64,000 nucleotides of DNA, taken from positions 1-64,000 of the forward strand of contig JAEWQO010000003.1 of the NCBI GenBank assembly GCA_023460315.1. Direction: 5' to 3'. The position numbers and the translations under genes are program-made. The notes beneath the pieces were generated by a model. The model ran no database searches and had not been told where the DNA came from. It worked only from the letters and a program-made list of their open reading frames with translations. Shown one piece after another: positions 56,095 through 64,000 of the stretch; the stretch's first letter is position 1; each line of letters opens with the position of its first letter. The DNA is from Actinomycetes bacterium. GTDB lineage: Bacteria > Actinomycetota > Coriobacteriia > Coriobacteriales > Eggerthellaceae.

Positions 56095-56673
56095 ATGCCG
56101 AGGAAACACGTCGTTGGGAATGAAACGATACTTGATGCTGCCTTTGCCCTGCTCCGTTCCGAGGGGGAAAGGGCCCTCAACGCCCGCCGCATCGCCGAGG
56201 AGGCGGGGTGTTCTGTGCAACCCCTCTACTCGGCGTTTGGTGGCATGGATGGATTGATGGACGCTTTGCGAAGCCGCTGTGAGGAATGGCTTGCGGTCTT
56301 TGTGGAGAAGGGAATGCCGTTGGGCGCGAATCCCTTTGAGTCGATTGGCCTGACTCACGTGCGGCTCGCCCGTCAGGAGCCACATCTCTTCTCGTTCCTC
56401 TATCTTTCCAAAGCCCATCCGTTTCATGGCTTTGCCGGCTTATATGCCGATGTGGCAAGGGCGGACGTCGAGGCGTATGTCGCCGACACCCCGGACATGT
56501 CGCCGGAGAGGGCCCGCTGGATATATTTGAAGATGATCCTGTTCACGCATGGCATTGCTTCCTTCATAGCCACCGGGGCCGCCACGTTTGACGAGCGGGA
56601 AGTTCATGAGCAGCTCGACGATGCCTTTTGGGCATTTTTGAACGGCATGGACAGGAAGGGGCGTGCGGAATGA
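56095..56673 (+). CDS. TetR-family regulator
   Basis: 192 residues. Helix-turn-helix in ILDAAFALLRSEGERALNAR, RRIAEEAGCSVQPLYSAFG and MDGLMDAL. The C-terminal domain has YLKMILFTHGIASFIATGAA, a common TetR_C form. ATG at 56095 follows GAGGGAAGCGT. The stop overlaps the next start (ATGA), so it is co-translated with the flavodoxin-type protein, which it probably regulates through the palindrome TTATATAA upstream of its gene. Confidence 0.85.
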   Translation: MPRKHVVGNETILDAAFALLRSEGERALNARRIAEEAGCSVQPLYSAFGGMDGLMDALRSRCEEWLAVFVEKGMPLGANPFESIGLTHVRLARQEPHLFSFLYLSKAHPFHGFAGLYADVARADVEAYVADTPDMSPERARWIYLKMILFTHGIASFIATGAATFDEREVHEQLDDAFWAFLNGMDRKGRAE

Positions 56674-57893
56674 GAGTCCTTGTCACCGATCTTTCCCATG
56701 ATGACGTGGCCAAAGTGGAGAACGCGCTTGCCTGCCCGTTCGATGTGGTGGTCGGCCCGGAGAAGTCACGGAGCGCGCGGTGTTGCACGGGGTGCTTCGG
56801 GTGTTGGCTCAAGACGCCAGGCGTTTGTGTCATTCCTGATGGGCTTCGTGACATGGGGCCGCTTTTCGCGGCCGCAGACGAACTGTGGATCGTGAGCGAC
56901 GGCACGTTCGGCTCGTTGAGTTTTCCTGTCAAGAAGGCCCTCGACCGTGCCCTCGGCTATCTGCATCCGTATTTTGAAATCAGGAATCAAGAGATGCATC
57001 ATCGTCGCCGTCATGAGAACATCCTGCATATGCATGTTCTTGCCTACGGGTGCCAAAGCGCCCTCGAGCGTGATGCGGTGCAGGAGATCGCGCAGGCCAA
57101 TGCCCTCAACTACGACGCTGACCTCAGGGAGGTCTCGTTTTTTGAAGACGATCGGGCGTTGATCGAGGGAGTTCCCCTGTCTTTCTCGGAGACGGACACC
57201 TCGTCGAGGGAACCAGGTGACGTTTGCCGGACCGCTGACGTTCGTGGCAAAGTGTTGCTGATCGGGGCAAGCCCGAAAGCGAAGGGTGGAGCAACGGGCG
57301 ATCTCCTCACCCTTCTGGCATCAGACCTCGAGTCTCGGCAGATCCCGGTTGAGCGGATGTCCTGCCGAAACGAGAGGGAAGCACGCACCATGCCGCGCGA
57401 TCATTTCGATGCGGTGGTTCTTGGGTTTCCGCTCTATGTGGACGCGTTGCCTTCTCACGTGGTCGCGCTTGTCTCGTCTCCCGAATTCGCCGCCGCTGTT
57501 CAAGGCGCACGTGTGTATGCCGTGTCCAATTGCGGTTTCTATGAAGGGCGCCAGATCAGCCCAGCGTTCGCGGTTCTGCGCAACGCGTGCGACGCTCTTG
57601 GGGCACACTGGTCGGGAGGGGTGATGGTGGGCGCCGGCGGCATGATTGAGCCGACGCAGGCTGTGCCCTGGGAACGATGGCCGAAACGCCGCCTTTCTTC
57701 TGACATGAACTACCTCGCGGCGGCCATTGCCGAGGGCCGTCCGTGTGGATCGAAGGTTTCAGGCTTCCCGGTGACAAGAACCCTGTATCGCATCACGGCT
57801 GAAGCCTATTGGAGAAGAGTCGCAAAAGAGAACAAGGTTCCAGATCTCAATGCGCGTCCCACCGTCCATCTTGATGCGCGCGATTCGCGATAG
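56670..57893 (+). CDS. Double flavodoxin-fold reductase
   Basis: 407 residues, made of two flavodoxin-like parts. Part one (about 1-170) has VLVTDLSHDD and CCTGCFGCWLKTPGVC, the Cys-rich hallmark of NADPH-dependent FMN reductases, with WIVSDGTFGSLSF. Part two (about 190-330) starts VLLIGASPKAKGGATGDLL and has VVLGFPLYVDALPSHVV and CGFYEGRQ, another FMN-binding fold. A fusion of this kind is not common. It may reduce flavin, quinone or nitro compounds. ATGA overlap with TetR. The tail from about 330 has no recognised motif. Confidence 0.75.
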   Translation: MRVLVTDLSHDDVAKVENALACPFDVVVGPEKSRSARCCTGCFGCWLKTPGVCVIPDGLRDMGPLFAAADELWIVSDGTFGSLSFPVKKALDRALGYLHPYFEIRNQEMHHRRRHENILHMHVLAYGCQSALERDAVQEIAQANALNYDADLREVSFFEDDRALIEGVPLSFSETDTSSREPGDVCRTADVRGKVLLIGASPKAKGGATGDLLTLLASDLESRQIPVERMSCRNEREARTMPRDHFDAVVLGFPLYVDALPSHVVALVSSPEFAAAVQGARVYAVSNCGFYEGRQISPAFAVLRNACDALGAHWSGGVMVGAGGMIEPTQAVPWERWPKRRLSSDMNYLAAAIAEGRPCGSKVSGFPVTRTLYRITAEAYWRRVAKENKVPDLNARPTVHLDARDSR

Positions 57894-57965
57894 CGCATCG
57901 CCGGCTGTCGCTGTCTGCGGCGGGAGGATCCAGGAGGCGAGGGCGCCTGGCCGCGCCTCCGCTCA

Positions 57966-57988
57966 GGGGGCACGCTTCATGTGCCCCC
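57966..57988 (+). terminator. Terminator after the double flavodoxin gene
   Basis: GGGGGCAC (57966-57973) pairs with GTGCCCCC (57981-57988), loop of 7, followed by CGCTCTTTGCTT. Confidence 0.6.
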
Positions 57989-58101
57989 CGCTCTTTGCTT
58001 CCCGCCCAAGGCATCCCCTGCGTTGCTCCCTGCGTCTCGGATGCGCGTCAGCGTTTCCCGCCGTTCTTCTCTGCCGCATTTTCGGTCCCGGCGCGGCGGT
58101 G

Positions 58102-58110
58102 TGCTAGAAT
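58102..58110 (+). promoter_or_regulatory. Extended -10 promoter of yebC
   Basis: TGCTAGAAT, an extended -10 (TGn plus TAGAAT), 34 bases before the yebC start. No clear -35. Confidence 0.55.
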
Positions 58111-58144
58111 ATCCGGATGATATCGCTGTGTGGAAGGAATCGGT

Positions 58145-58948
58145 ATGTCAGGGCATTCTAAATGGGCTACAACGAAGCACCGCAAGGCGGCGCAGGACGC
58201 CAAGCGCTCCGCCTTGTTCTCCAAGCTGTCGCGCAACATCACGGTGGCTGCTAAGGAAGGCGGCGACCCGAGTCCTGAGAACAACGCCTCCCTGGCGGCC
58301 GCCATCGAGAAGGCTAAGGGCTACTCCCTTCCCAAGGACAAGATAAAGACCGCCATCGATAAGGCCTTCAGCTCAGGCAAGGATGCCGCGAGCTATGAGA
58401 CGGTCGTCTATGAGGGCTATGGACCGGCAGGTATCGCCGTGTACTGCGAGGCGCTGACCGACAACCGCAACCGCACCGCTGCCGACGTCCGCAGCGCGTT
58501 CTCCCATGCGGGAGGCAACCTGGGCACCTCGGGTTCGGTCGCGTTCCAGTTTGAGCGCAAGGGCCAGATACTCGTTCCCCAGGAGGTCGAGACGGGCGAC
58601 AAGAAGCAGCCCACGAAGCCAAATGGCGCCGCAGCCGACGAGGAGGAGTTCATGCTCGCCGTTGCCGAAGCGGGTGGGGACGACTACGAGGATGCCGGTG
58701 ACGAGTGGGTCGTCTACACCGCTCCGGGCGACCTCATGGCTGTCAAGGTGGCCCTCGAAGAGGCGGGTGTCGCCACCCGCGGCGCCGAGCTGACCATGGT
58801 CCCCACGACTCCCGTGGAGGTGAGCGTCTCCGATGCGAAGAAGGTCATGCGCCTCATCGATCGCCTCGAGGAGCTTGAGGACCTGCAGAACGTCTACCAT
58901 GTCATGGACATCACCGAAGAGATTGCGGCGGCGCTGGACGAGGAATAG
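58145..58948 (+). CDS. yebC: YebC/PmpR family DNA-binding protein
   Basis: 267 residues. The start MSGHSKWATTKHRKAAQDAK is diagnostic, then RNITVAAKEGG, NNASLAAAIEKAK, YEGYGPAGIAVYCE and NRTAADVRSAFSHAGGNLG. Members regulate transcription or help ribosomes at difficult stretches (recent work on YebC). ATG at 58145 has AAGGAAT 5 bases upstream. The central loop KKQPTKPNGAAADEEE is an acidic insertion of about 15 residues. yebC often lies next to ruvC; here it does not. Confidence 0.95.
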   Translation: MSGHSKWATTKHRKAAQDAKRSALFSKLSRNITVAAKEGGDPSPENNASLAAAIEKAKGYSLPKDKIKTAIDKAFSSGKDAASYETVVYEGYGPAGIAVYCEALTDNRNRTAADVRSAFSHAGGNLGTSGSVAFQFERKGQILVPQEVETGDKKQPTKPNGAAADEEEFMLAVAEAGGDDYEDAGDEWVVYTAPGDLMAVKVALEEAGVATRGAELTMVPTTPVEVSVSDAKKVMRLIDRLEELEDLQNVYHVMDITEEIAAALDEE

Positions 58949-58997
58949 GGGCCTGTGGAGTAGGAGCCCATCCGCACGGGTCCGTTGCATAAGGAAA

Positions 58998-59040
58998 AAC
59001 GAAGGGCCGCCGCGACACGATTGCGGCGGCCCTTCGTTTT
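58998..59040. terminator. Strong bidirectional terminator after yebC
   Basis: AACGAAGGGCCGCCGC (58998-59013) pairs with GCGGCGGCCCTTCGTT (59023-59038), a perfect 16-bp stem with a 9-base loop and TTTT after it. On the minus strand it is followed by TTTCC, so it serves the convergent reductase gene too. Confidence 0.92.
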
Positions 59041-59088
59041 GGCCATGAGCCCGGAGGGGGGAGGGCTCATGGCCGACAAAGCTGGTTG

Positions 59089-61293
59089 TCACACCGCGCG
59101 TCCGGCATCATTGCCGGCGCGTATGGCGAGCGCGATGTTGAACGGTTCTGCACAGTCGCCGACCGCGTAGGTTTCCGACGCGGAAATTCCGTCGAGGAGC
59201 GACGTGTTGGGCAGCATGTCGGCCGCGTTGACGATGGTGTCGCACGCCACGGTGACCTCGGTTCCCACCTCGGTTGCAACGGTGATCTGCCCGTCGCCCA
59301 CCTGCTTGATCGAGGCGCTTGGCCACACCTGCAGGCCCAGGGAGTACAATGCCGTGGTCATGAAGCGTTGGGCATGCTGAGACTGCTGCTTGTCCAAATC
59401 CTCGTTGGGGCTCGGGGTGACCATGGTGACGCGCTTTCCGCGTACTGTCAGCCACAGGGCGGAGTCGAACGCCTGGGCATTCGAGCCGTATACCACCACG
59501 TTGTCGCCGATGTCGGCCGTGAGGAACTGCTCGAAGTCAACCACCTTGACGCTGTCGTTGCCGCTGACGTCGAGGGTGTCGCGCAGGCCGCCTGCTGCCA
59601 AGATCACGGCATCGGGGGCCTCGGAGCTGATAAGCGCCGCATCGACTTCCTTGCTGAGAACCACGTTCACGCCGTAGACCTCGAGTTGCCGTTCGAGATA
59701 GGCTTTGAAGTCATCCAGATTCTCATGCGGGCCCTTGACGCTGCTCGCGAAGTCCAGCAGACCGCCGAGCGAGCCCTTCTTCTCGTACAGCGTCACCTCA
59801 TGCCCGCGTGCGGCCGCGATGCGGGCGGCTTCCATGCCGCCGGGGCCGCCACCGATGACCATGACCTTCTTCGCCTGGTCTGCGGCGGGCAGCTCGTAGG
59901 TTGCGGGACCTCCCTCGCGCATGACGCGCTGGGTGAGGGCGTTGACACGGCAGTAGCCCATCGCGGCGTTCATTTCGTTGCTGCCGATATGACAATGCAG
60001 GCACCGCGTGCAGGGGGCAATCTCGTCGCTGCGCCCGTCGCGGAGCTTGGTGACGTAGTCGGAATCGACGGTCAGGGGGCGGTTCATGACATAGAAGTCG
60101 CATTTCCCGTCGGCCAAGGCCTGCTCGAAGAAGTCCGGTGCGTGAGCTGGGTCCATATAGGTGACGGTGCCGCAGGGGATGCTGAGGGCCTCCTTGTAGC
60201 GAGCCACCACGTCAAGCAACATGCCAGCACCGCTGTGGTTGCCGATGAGCTGCCCTTGGAAATGCCGCGAGAAGTCCCACTGCGTACCGTAGCCGGTCGC
60301 GCCTTCGATGCCGTTCAGGATGAAGTACAGGTCGCTGCCGAACTGGCAGGGATGGTTGCCCAGAGGACCCAGGCGCAGATGCATCGAGTCGCAGCCTGCC
60401 TCCTCGAACATCTTGGCGAACTCAATTCCTTCTTCGATCGTGTTCACCTTGTTGTGGAACGCGGTGACGTCCTTGTCCATCGTCATGAGGGTGGCATCGT
60501 TGGTGAGGTTGTCGTTTTCTTCGATGCAGTCGATGAGCACCTGGACGATGAAATCTTCGCCGCAGGCCTGCTTGATCTTCTCGATGCATTCGACGACAAA
60601 GCGGCCGCGGTTCTCCAGGCTTCCGGCTCCGTACTCGTCGGTGCGGGCATTGTGAAAACGGGAGAGAAAGTGGGCGCCGAGGTTGAACCCGGCGGCGTTG
60701 ATCTCGATGGCCTCGAAGCCCATCTGCTTGAGGCCTTGGGCGAGCGCCACGGCATCGCTTTGGGCCTGAGCTATCTCGTCGACCGTCATCTTGGCGACGA
60801 CGCCGGACTGGGCCCACTGGAAACCGAGATGAGCTCCGTAGCCGGCGCACTCCTCAACCAGGCTCTTTCCGAATGCCATGGCTTCGTCGGTGATCTTGTT
60901 GTCTGACAGCATCTCGCCTTCGACCCAGATCATCTCCACGCCGCCCTTTGCGAAGTTCACGTAGTACTCAGAGAGCTCCTTCGTGAATCCGGCAAGGTAG
61001 CAAGCCGACCCGGCTGCGGATTTCACCATGCGGTTTCCGATTTCGATCGAGCCGATCTTCAAAGGTGAGAACAGCGTCTTGAAATCGGTGGTGCTTTGAC
61101 GATAGTCGTAATCCTGGGGGTTGAGCTGGGCTGCAGAAATGAGGCCGCTTTCGCCCGCTGTGCCGGTGCCCGCTGAGGCCCCGTTGCCGTCTTCCGCGGC
61201 CTGCTTGGGCGCGCATCCCGTGAGTCCCGCGCCGGCCGCTGCAACGCCGGCAACCCCTATGCCGGTGAGAAATTGGCGTCTTGATAATGTCAT
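59089..61293 (-). CDS. Tat-exported Old Yellow Enzyme-type flavin/iron-sulfur reductase
   Basis: 734 residues. Twin-arginine signal SRRQFLTGIGVAG with lipobox LTGC, so it should be a lipoprotein outside the membrane. Residues about 55-400 form an OYE barrel: FSPLKIGSIEIGNRMVKSA, YAVNFAKGG-like YYVNFAKGGVEMIWVEGE, and GAHFLSRFHNARTDEYG. The 4Fe-4S motif is in CTRCLHCHIGS...MGYCRVN, and the C-terminal NADH/FAD part has VMVIGGGPGGMEAARIAAARG and ANAADMLPNTS-like segments. The architecture is that of 2,4-dienoyl-CoA reductase and bile-acid/steroid OYE enzymes, with export added. ATG at 61293 follows GGAGATTGAGT. It is divergent from a membrane LuxR gene. Confidence 0.9.
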   Translation of the reverse strand: MTLSRRQFLTGIGVAGVAAAGAGLTGCAPKQAAEDGNGASAGTGTAGESGLISAAQLNPQDYDYRQSTTDFKTLFSPLKIGSIEIGNRMVKSAAGSACYLAGFTKELSEYYVNFAKGGVEMIWVEGEMLSDNKITDEAMAFGKSLVEECAGYGAHLGFQWAQSGVVAKMTVDEIAQAQSDAVALAQGLKQMGFEAIEINAAGFNLGAHFLSRFHNARTDEYGAGSLENRGRFVVECIEKIKQACGEDFIVQVLIDCIEENDNLTNDATLMTMDKDVTAFHNKVNTIEEGIEFAKMFEEAGCDSMHLRLGPLGNHPCQFGSDLYFILNGIEGATGYGTQWDFSRHFQGQLIGNHSGAGMLLDVVARYKEALSIPCGTVTYMDPAHAPDFFEQALADGKCDFYVMNRPLTVDSDYVTKLRDGRSDEIAPCTRCLHCHIGSNEMNAAMGYCRVNALTQRVMREGGPATYELPAADQAKKVMVIGGGPGGMEAARIAAARGHEVTLYEKKGSLGGLLDFASSVKGPHENLDDFKAYLERQLEVYGVNVVLSKEVDAALISSEAPDAVILAAGGLRDTLDVSGNDSVKVVDFEQFLTADIGDNVVVYGSNAQAFDSALWLTVRGKRVTMVTPSPNEDLDKQQSQHAQRFMTTALYSLGLQVWPSASIKQVGDGQITVATEVGTEVTVACDTIVNAADMLPNTSLLDGISASETYAVGDCAEPFNIALAIRAGNDAGRAV

Positions 61294-61369
61294 ACTCAAT
61301 CTCCTCTTCCTGATGGTCGTTCTTGCCCTCCTCCGGCCTCATCGCCGGTGACGAAAGCATGCTAGCAAG

Positions 61370-61546
61370 GTTGTCTGTGCTTCCGCTTCACACCTGTTTG
61401 GTGAAATGAGCCTGGGTGGCGAATGCCGGTGAGGAGGACCTAGCAGAAAATGCGAGGTGTCCGCTTCACACCGGATTGGTGAAAACGGCTTCCAAGCGCG
61501 TCTGCGGTGGAAATCTTGCCGGTGCGAAGGCAAGATATGCGATACT
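61370..61546. promoter_or_regulatory. Divergent control region with duplicated dyad boxes
   Basis: Two 19-bp boxes, TTCACACCTGTTTGGTGAA (61387-61405) and TTCACACCGGATTGGTGAA (61465-61483), start 78 bases apart and differ at three central positions. A minus-strand extended -10, TGC plus TAGCAT (61370-61378), puts box 1 over the reductase -35 region. On the plus strand TGCGATACT (61538-61546) precedes the LuxR gene, with the dyad CTTGCC/GGCAAG (61515-61534) just upstream. Confidence 0.7.
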
Positions 61547-61626
61547 GAACGTGTCTTTGCAAGGTCTGGGCGGTTGCGATGTCTCGCGCGACACCGGTGC
61601 CAGCGGCAGCGCAAGGAGGGTGCGAA

Positions 61627-63228
61627 TTGCCGGACGCTTCCACACATGAGTCGAGTTCGTCGACCTCTCTGCGCATCGCTGCATGCGTTGGATACGCGCT
61701 GCTTTTATTCTCATGTCACCTGACCGTCTGGGGAGGCCTCCAACTCACCGATCGCACCGGTCTCGCGCTCATTCCTTTGTTGAGCTGGTGGACGGTTCCC
61801 CTACTCCTTGCCATGGGTGCGGTGCAGCTGGCGCTCGGTGTTCTCGTGTTTCTCCATCCCCTCGTCGCGGGTTTTGGCCAAAGCCGCCACATCGTCTTTC
61901 GTGCCGTCTCGTGCGTGGGCTGCGCTGCTGCTCTTGCGGGGTATGGGCTGGTGGTTGCTGGTCCATCCGCGTCCGTCTCGTCTGTGTTCGCGGGCGGGAT
62001 AGTTCTCGGTGTGGGGATGGGCCTGCTGTTTGTGGCTTGGGCGGCAGTGCTTGCGCGCTTTTCTGTCCGCGACGTGACGACGCTTGTGTTGGTAGCTCTC
62101 ATCGTCTATGCGGCCTTGGCCCTTGTCTCGGGATATCTTTCTCTGCCGATACGGGAAATCTCCTTTGTGCTGTCGGCTGTCGTCTCGGTCGTCGTGCTTT
62201 TGGCTATTGTCGCCAGAATACGAACAGAAGGCGAGGGCTGGGCTCTGCATGTTTCCCTGCCTGCTCATGACGGATATTCTTGGATACGGCCTCAAGGTGT
62301 CGGAGGCCTTGCGAGAGAGGCTCTCGTGGCGGTGCGCAATCCGCTTTTCTGTGCAACGGCAACCGCTTTCGCCGTTGCCATCACGCGGACGATGACGCTG
62401 AGTTCGCGCCCCGATGCCGTCGGAACGGCAGGTGCCCTCTGCTTGGTGATCGGCGCCGCCGCCTCGCTCGCGGCACTGCGGCGGCGCCGGGGCAGTCAAG
62501 CGGCTTTGCTGACCATTCCCGCGCTGTTTCGCATCATGTTTCCGCTTGTGGCGACACTCCTGCTGGCGTTTCCGATCGGTGGAGAAGGCTTTGAGCAGGT
62601 GGCAGGGGCTGCCGTGTTTGCCGTGTACCTCATCGTGTCCGTTCTCATGGTTCCTGCCTGCATCGACACCGCCCAGCGAGAAGGGTTGCGTGTGGCGGCC
62701 GTATATGGTCTGTTTGCAGGCATGGTGCACCTCGCGTTTTCAGGTGCGACGTTTCTTGGTGTGCGCCTGTTTGCCGAGGGGGGAGGTTTTGGTGCCACGA
62801 CCTCCCTTGTTGCCACTCTTCTCGTGCTGTATGTGCTGGCCATGGCTTATGCGCTCGTGCAGCGCCGCACACGGGGAGCAGGGGATCCGCTGGGAGTTGT
62901 GGGGAATGCTGATTTGGATGACCGTACACTAGCGTCGCCTGACGTATCCAAGGACGAGGCTGGGGCGCCCGAAGGCTCGTCCTTGGATCTGCCGGATCCC
63001 ATTGAGCGGCGCTGCCTCATCCTGGTGGAACGCTTTGGCCTGAGCCCGCGCGAGACCGATGTGCTGCTCGCCTTTTCCCATGGCCGCAACGTGTCATATC
63101 TGGCCGAGCAGCTGTGTCTTTCTCCCAACACCATCCGTAGCCACAGCAAGACGCTCTATACCAAGTTGGGAGTCCATAGCAAGCAGGAGCTGCTCAACCT
63201 TGTAGAGAACGCCGAGGAACCTTCCTGA
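61627..63228 (+). CDS. LuxR-family regulator with membrane domain (for the OYE-type reductase)
   Basis: 533 residues. About twelve helices fill residues 18-400, e.g. IAACVGYALLLFSCHLTVWG, then a linker and a C-terminal LuxR helix-turn-helix GLSPRETDVLLAFSHGRNVS and SPNTIRSHSKTLYTKLGVHSK. The same architecture as the protein at 9214 but only distantly alike. TTG at 61627 has AGGAGG at 61614-61619, 7 bases before it, and is preferred over ATG 61579, which has no ribosome binding site. It is divergent from the exported reductase, whose control it probably exerts through the 19-bp boxes. Confidence 0.88.
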   Translation: MPDASTHESSSSTSLRIAACVGYALLLFSCHLTVWGGLQLTDRTGLALIPLLSWWTVPLLLAMGAVQLALGVLVFLHPLVAGFGQSRHIVFRAVSCVGCAAALAGYGLVVAGPSASVSSVFAGGIVLGVGMGLLFVAWAAVLARFSVRDVTTLVLVALIVYAALALVSGYLSLPIREISFVLSAVVSVVVLLAIVARIRTEGEGWALHVSLPAHDGYSWIRPQGVGGLAREALVAVRNPLFCATATAFAVAITRTMTLSSRPDAVGTAGALCLVIGAAASLAALRRRRGSQAALLTIPALFRIMFPLVATLLLAFPIGGEGFEQVAGAAVFAVYLIVSVLMVPACIDTAQREGLRVAAVYGLFAGMVHLAFSGATFLGVRLFAEGGGFGATTSLVATLLVLYVLAMAYALVQRRTRGAGDPLGVVGNADLDDRTLASPDVSKDEAGAPEGSSLDLPDPIERRCLILVERFGLSPRETDVLLAFSHGRNVSYLAEQLCLSPNTIRSHSKTLYTKLGVHSKQELLNLVENAEEPS

Positions 63229-63379
63229 GGTATGGGGTGATTTTCTCGCGTCCTTTCAAGAGTGCAGTGGGATGGTGCGCGGCGCATGCCGTGGTGCTCG
63301 TCGCGGGTCTGAGCCGCGTTTGAAATTTCGTCTCACTTTGCCGATCTGAGGAGATTCCTCCGAAGCCCATCCGGTTTTG

Positions 63380-63388
63380 TGGTAGGAT
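63380..63388 (+). promoter_or_regulatory. Extended -10 promoter of ruvC
   Basis: TGGTAGGAT, TGn followed by TAGGAT, about 77 bases before the ruvC ATG. It shows that ruvC has its own promoter despite the loss of yebC adjacency. Confidence 0.5.
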
Positions 63389-63464
63389 TGGTGCGAACAT
63401 TCGTTTGCAAGCTATGAAGAAGCCCTTGATGCGGCATGCGGCGTGGAGCGGCGGGAAGGAAACG

Positions 63465-64000
63465 ATGGCGCGTACGGAACGGACGATTCTCGGCATCGAT
63501 CCCGGCTTGGCCAACACCGGGTGGGGCATTGTGGTTCAACAGGGGTCTTGCCTGTCCTGTGCCGCCTACGGCTGCATCTCGACTCCCGCCTCCCAAACTT
63601 TATCCTGTCGCCTGGGAAAGATCCATGAGCAGATGGGCGCGGTCATTGCCCGGTTTCGGCCAGGGTGCGTTGGCATCGAGACCGTGTGGTTCGGCCAAAA
63701 CGTCACTGCTGCGTTTGCCACGGGACAAGCACGGGGTGCAGCGCTCGTGGCGTGTGCAGAGCAGGAACTCGATGTGGGGGAGTTCACCCCGCGGCAGATT
63801 AAGCTTGCGGTCGTTGGAACGGGAACGGCCGACAAGGAACAGGTGCAGTACATGGTCAAGCAGCTGCTTTCGCTGGATCGCGAGCCTCGCCCCGATCATG
63901 CGGCCGATGCCCTGGCTGCCGCCATCTGCTTCACGACCCACGACGGGCTCGCCGCATCGGCCCGGAAGGCTTTGGACGCGCCGGATGCGGACTCTGGCTT
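63465..64000 (+). CDS. ruvC: Holliday junction endonuclease RuvC, cut by the window edge
   Basis: The N-terminal 178 residues are visible. Catalytic acids: D in ILGIDPGLANTGWG, E in GIETVWFGQN and D in DHAADALAAAICF. RuvC resolves Holliday junctions during recombination as a dimer with RuvAB. The first part has RTERTILGIDPG. Its usual length is about 160-190, so only the C-terminus is missing. ATG at 63465 follows GAAGGAAACG. Confidence 0.95.
   Translation, partial: MARTERTILGIDPGLANTGWGIVVQQGSCLSCAAYGCISTPASQTLSCRLGKIHEQMGAVIARFRPGCVGIETVWFGQNVTAAFATGQARGAALVACAEQELDVGEFTPRQIKLAVVGTGTADKEQVQYMVKQLLSLDREPRPDHAADALAAAICFTTHDGLAASARKALDAPDADSG

Overview
The window is a stretch of a high-GC, anaerobic actinobacterial chromosome, most probably Coriobacteriia, family Eggerthellaceae. 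The pointers are two LuxR regulators fused to about twelve membrane helices, Tat-exported flavin reductases beside them, several molybdopterin enzymes, an LPxTG-like 'LAKTSD' wall anchor and the overall gene style. The genus is not assigned. No tRNA, rRNA, CRISPR array or insertion sequence was seen.

Layout. 1-3.5 kb: a type IV AbiE toxin-antitoxin pair whose toxin is frameshifted, then a membrane c-di-GMP phosphodiesterase. 3.8-8.6 kb: a PGPGW membrane protein, a diverged EF-G-like GTPase, a small membrane protein and an OxlT-type MFS carrier. 9.2-12.8 kb: a membrane LuxR regulator divergent from a Tat-lipoprotein fumarate-reductase-like flavoprotein. 12.9-16.5 kb: a CBS-domain relic, a DUF2798-like protein, an AhpD-like plus ArsS radical SAM pair (organoarsenical type) and a PhnP-like hydrolase. 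17.2-28.8 kb: one long co-directional block with two molybdopterin oxidoreductases, a PsrB/PsrC-type electron-transfer pair, an HdrB-like CCG protein, a DUF2064 transferase, a Tes/TrsS-like radical SAM enzyme, a ferredoxin-DUF169 fusion and a GNAT protein.

28.8-33.2 kb is an AT-richer island: a previously easy-to-miss 32-residue Cys-rich peptide with a strong ribosome binding site, a membrane-anchored exported protein, and an ABC transporter with three permease-like proteins and one ATPase. It looks like a bacteriocin, RiPP or signalling-peptide locus with export or immunity functions, and no maturase is inside it. 33.4-36.0 kb: a PadR/flavin-reductase pair and a gene-free 1.5 kb region holding three unrelated repeat families and a perfect 16-bp ParB site (parS). 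36.0-39.8 kb: an ABC ATPase, YhgE/Pip membrane protein and TetR regulator behind a TetR-type operator.

39.9-47.1 kb is housekeeping: glmS (its Shine-Dalgarno sequence is buried in a 14-bp stem), acpS, an NAD(P)H-hydrate dehydratase with a Ser/Asp-rich insertion, HdeD and ligA. 47.5-52.7 kb is a molybdate import and cofactor block, modA-modB-modC-moaA-moaC, which would supply the molybdoenzymes upstream; modB carries an unusual exported N-terminal domain. 52.9-57.9 kb: a wall-anchored metallophosphoesterase, then a TetR plus double-flavodoxin pair. 58.1-64.0 kb: yebC and ruvC, neighbours in many bacteria, are separated by a Tat-exported Old Yellow Enzyme-type reductase and its divergent membrane LuxR regulator, with a duplicated dyad operator between them.

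The recurring theme is anaerobic respiration and reductive metabolism of specific substrates: regulator-reductase pairs, molybdoenzymes, and molybdenum supply. All functional statements rest on motif recognition by eye; no database search was run.
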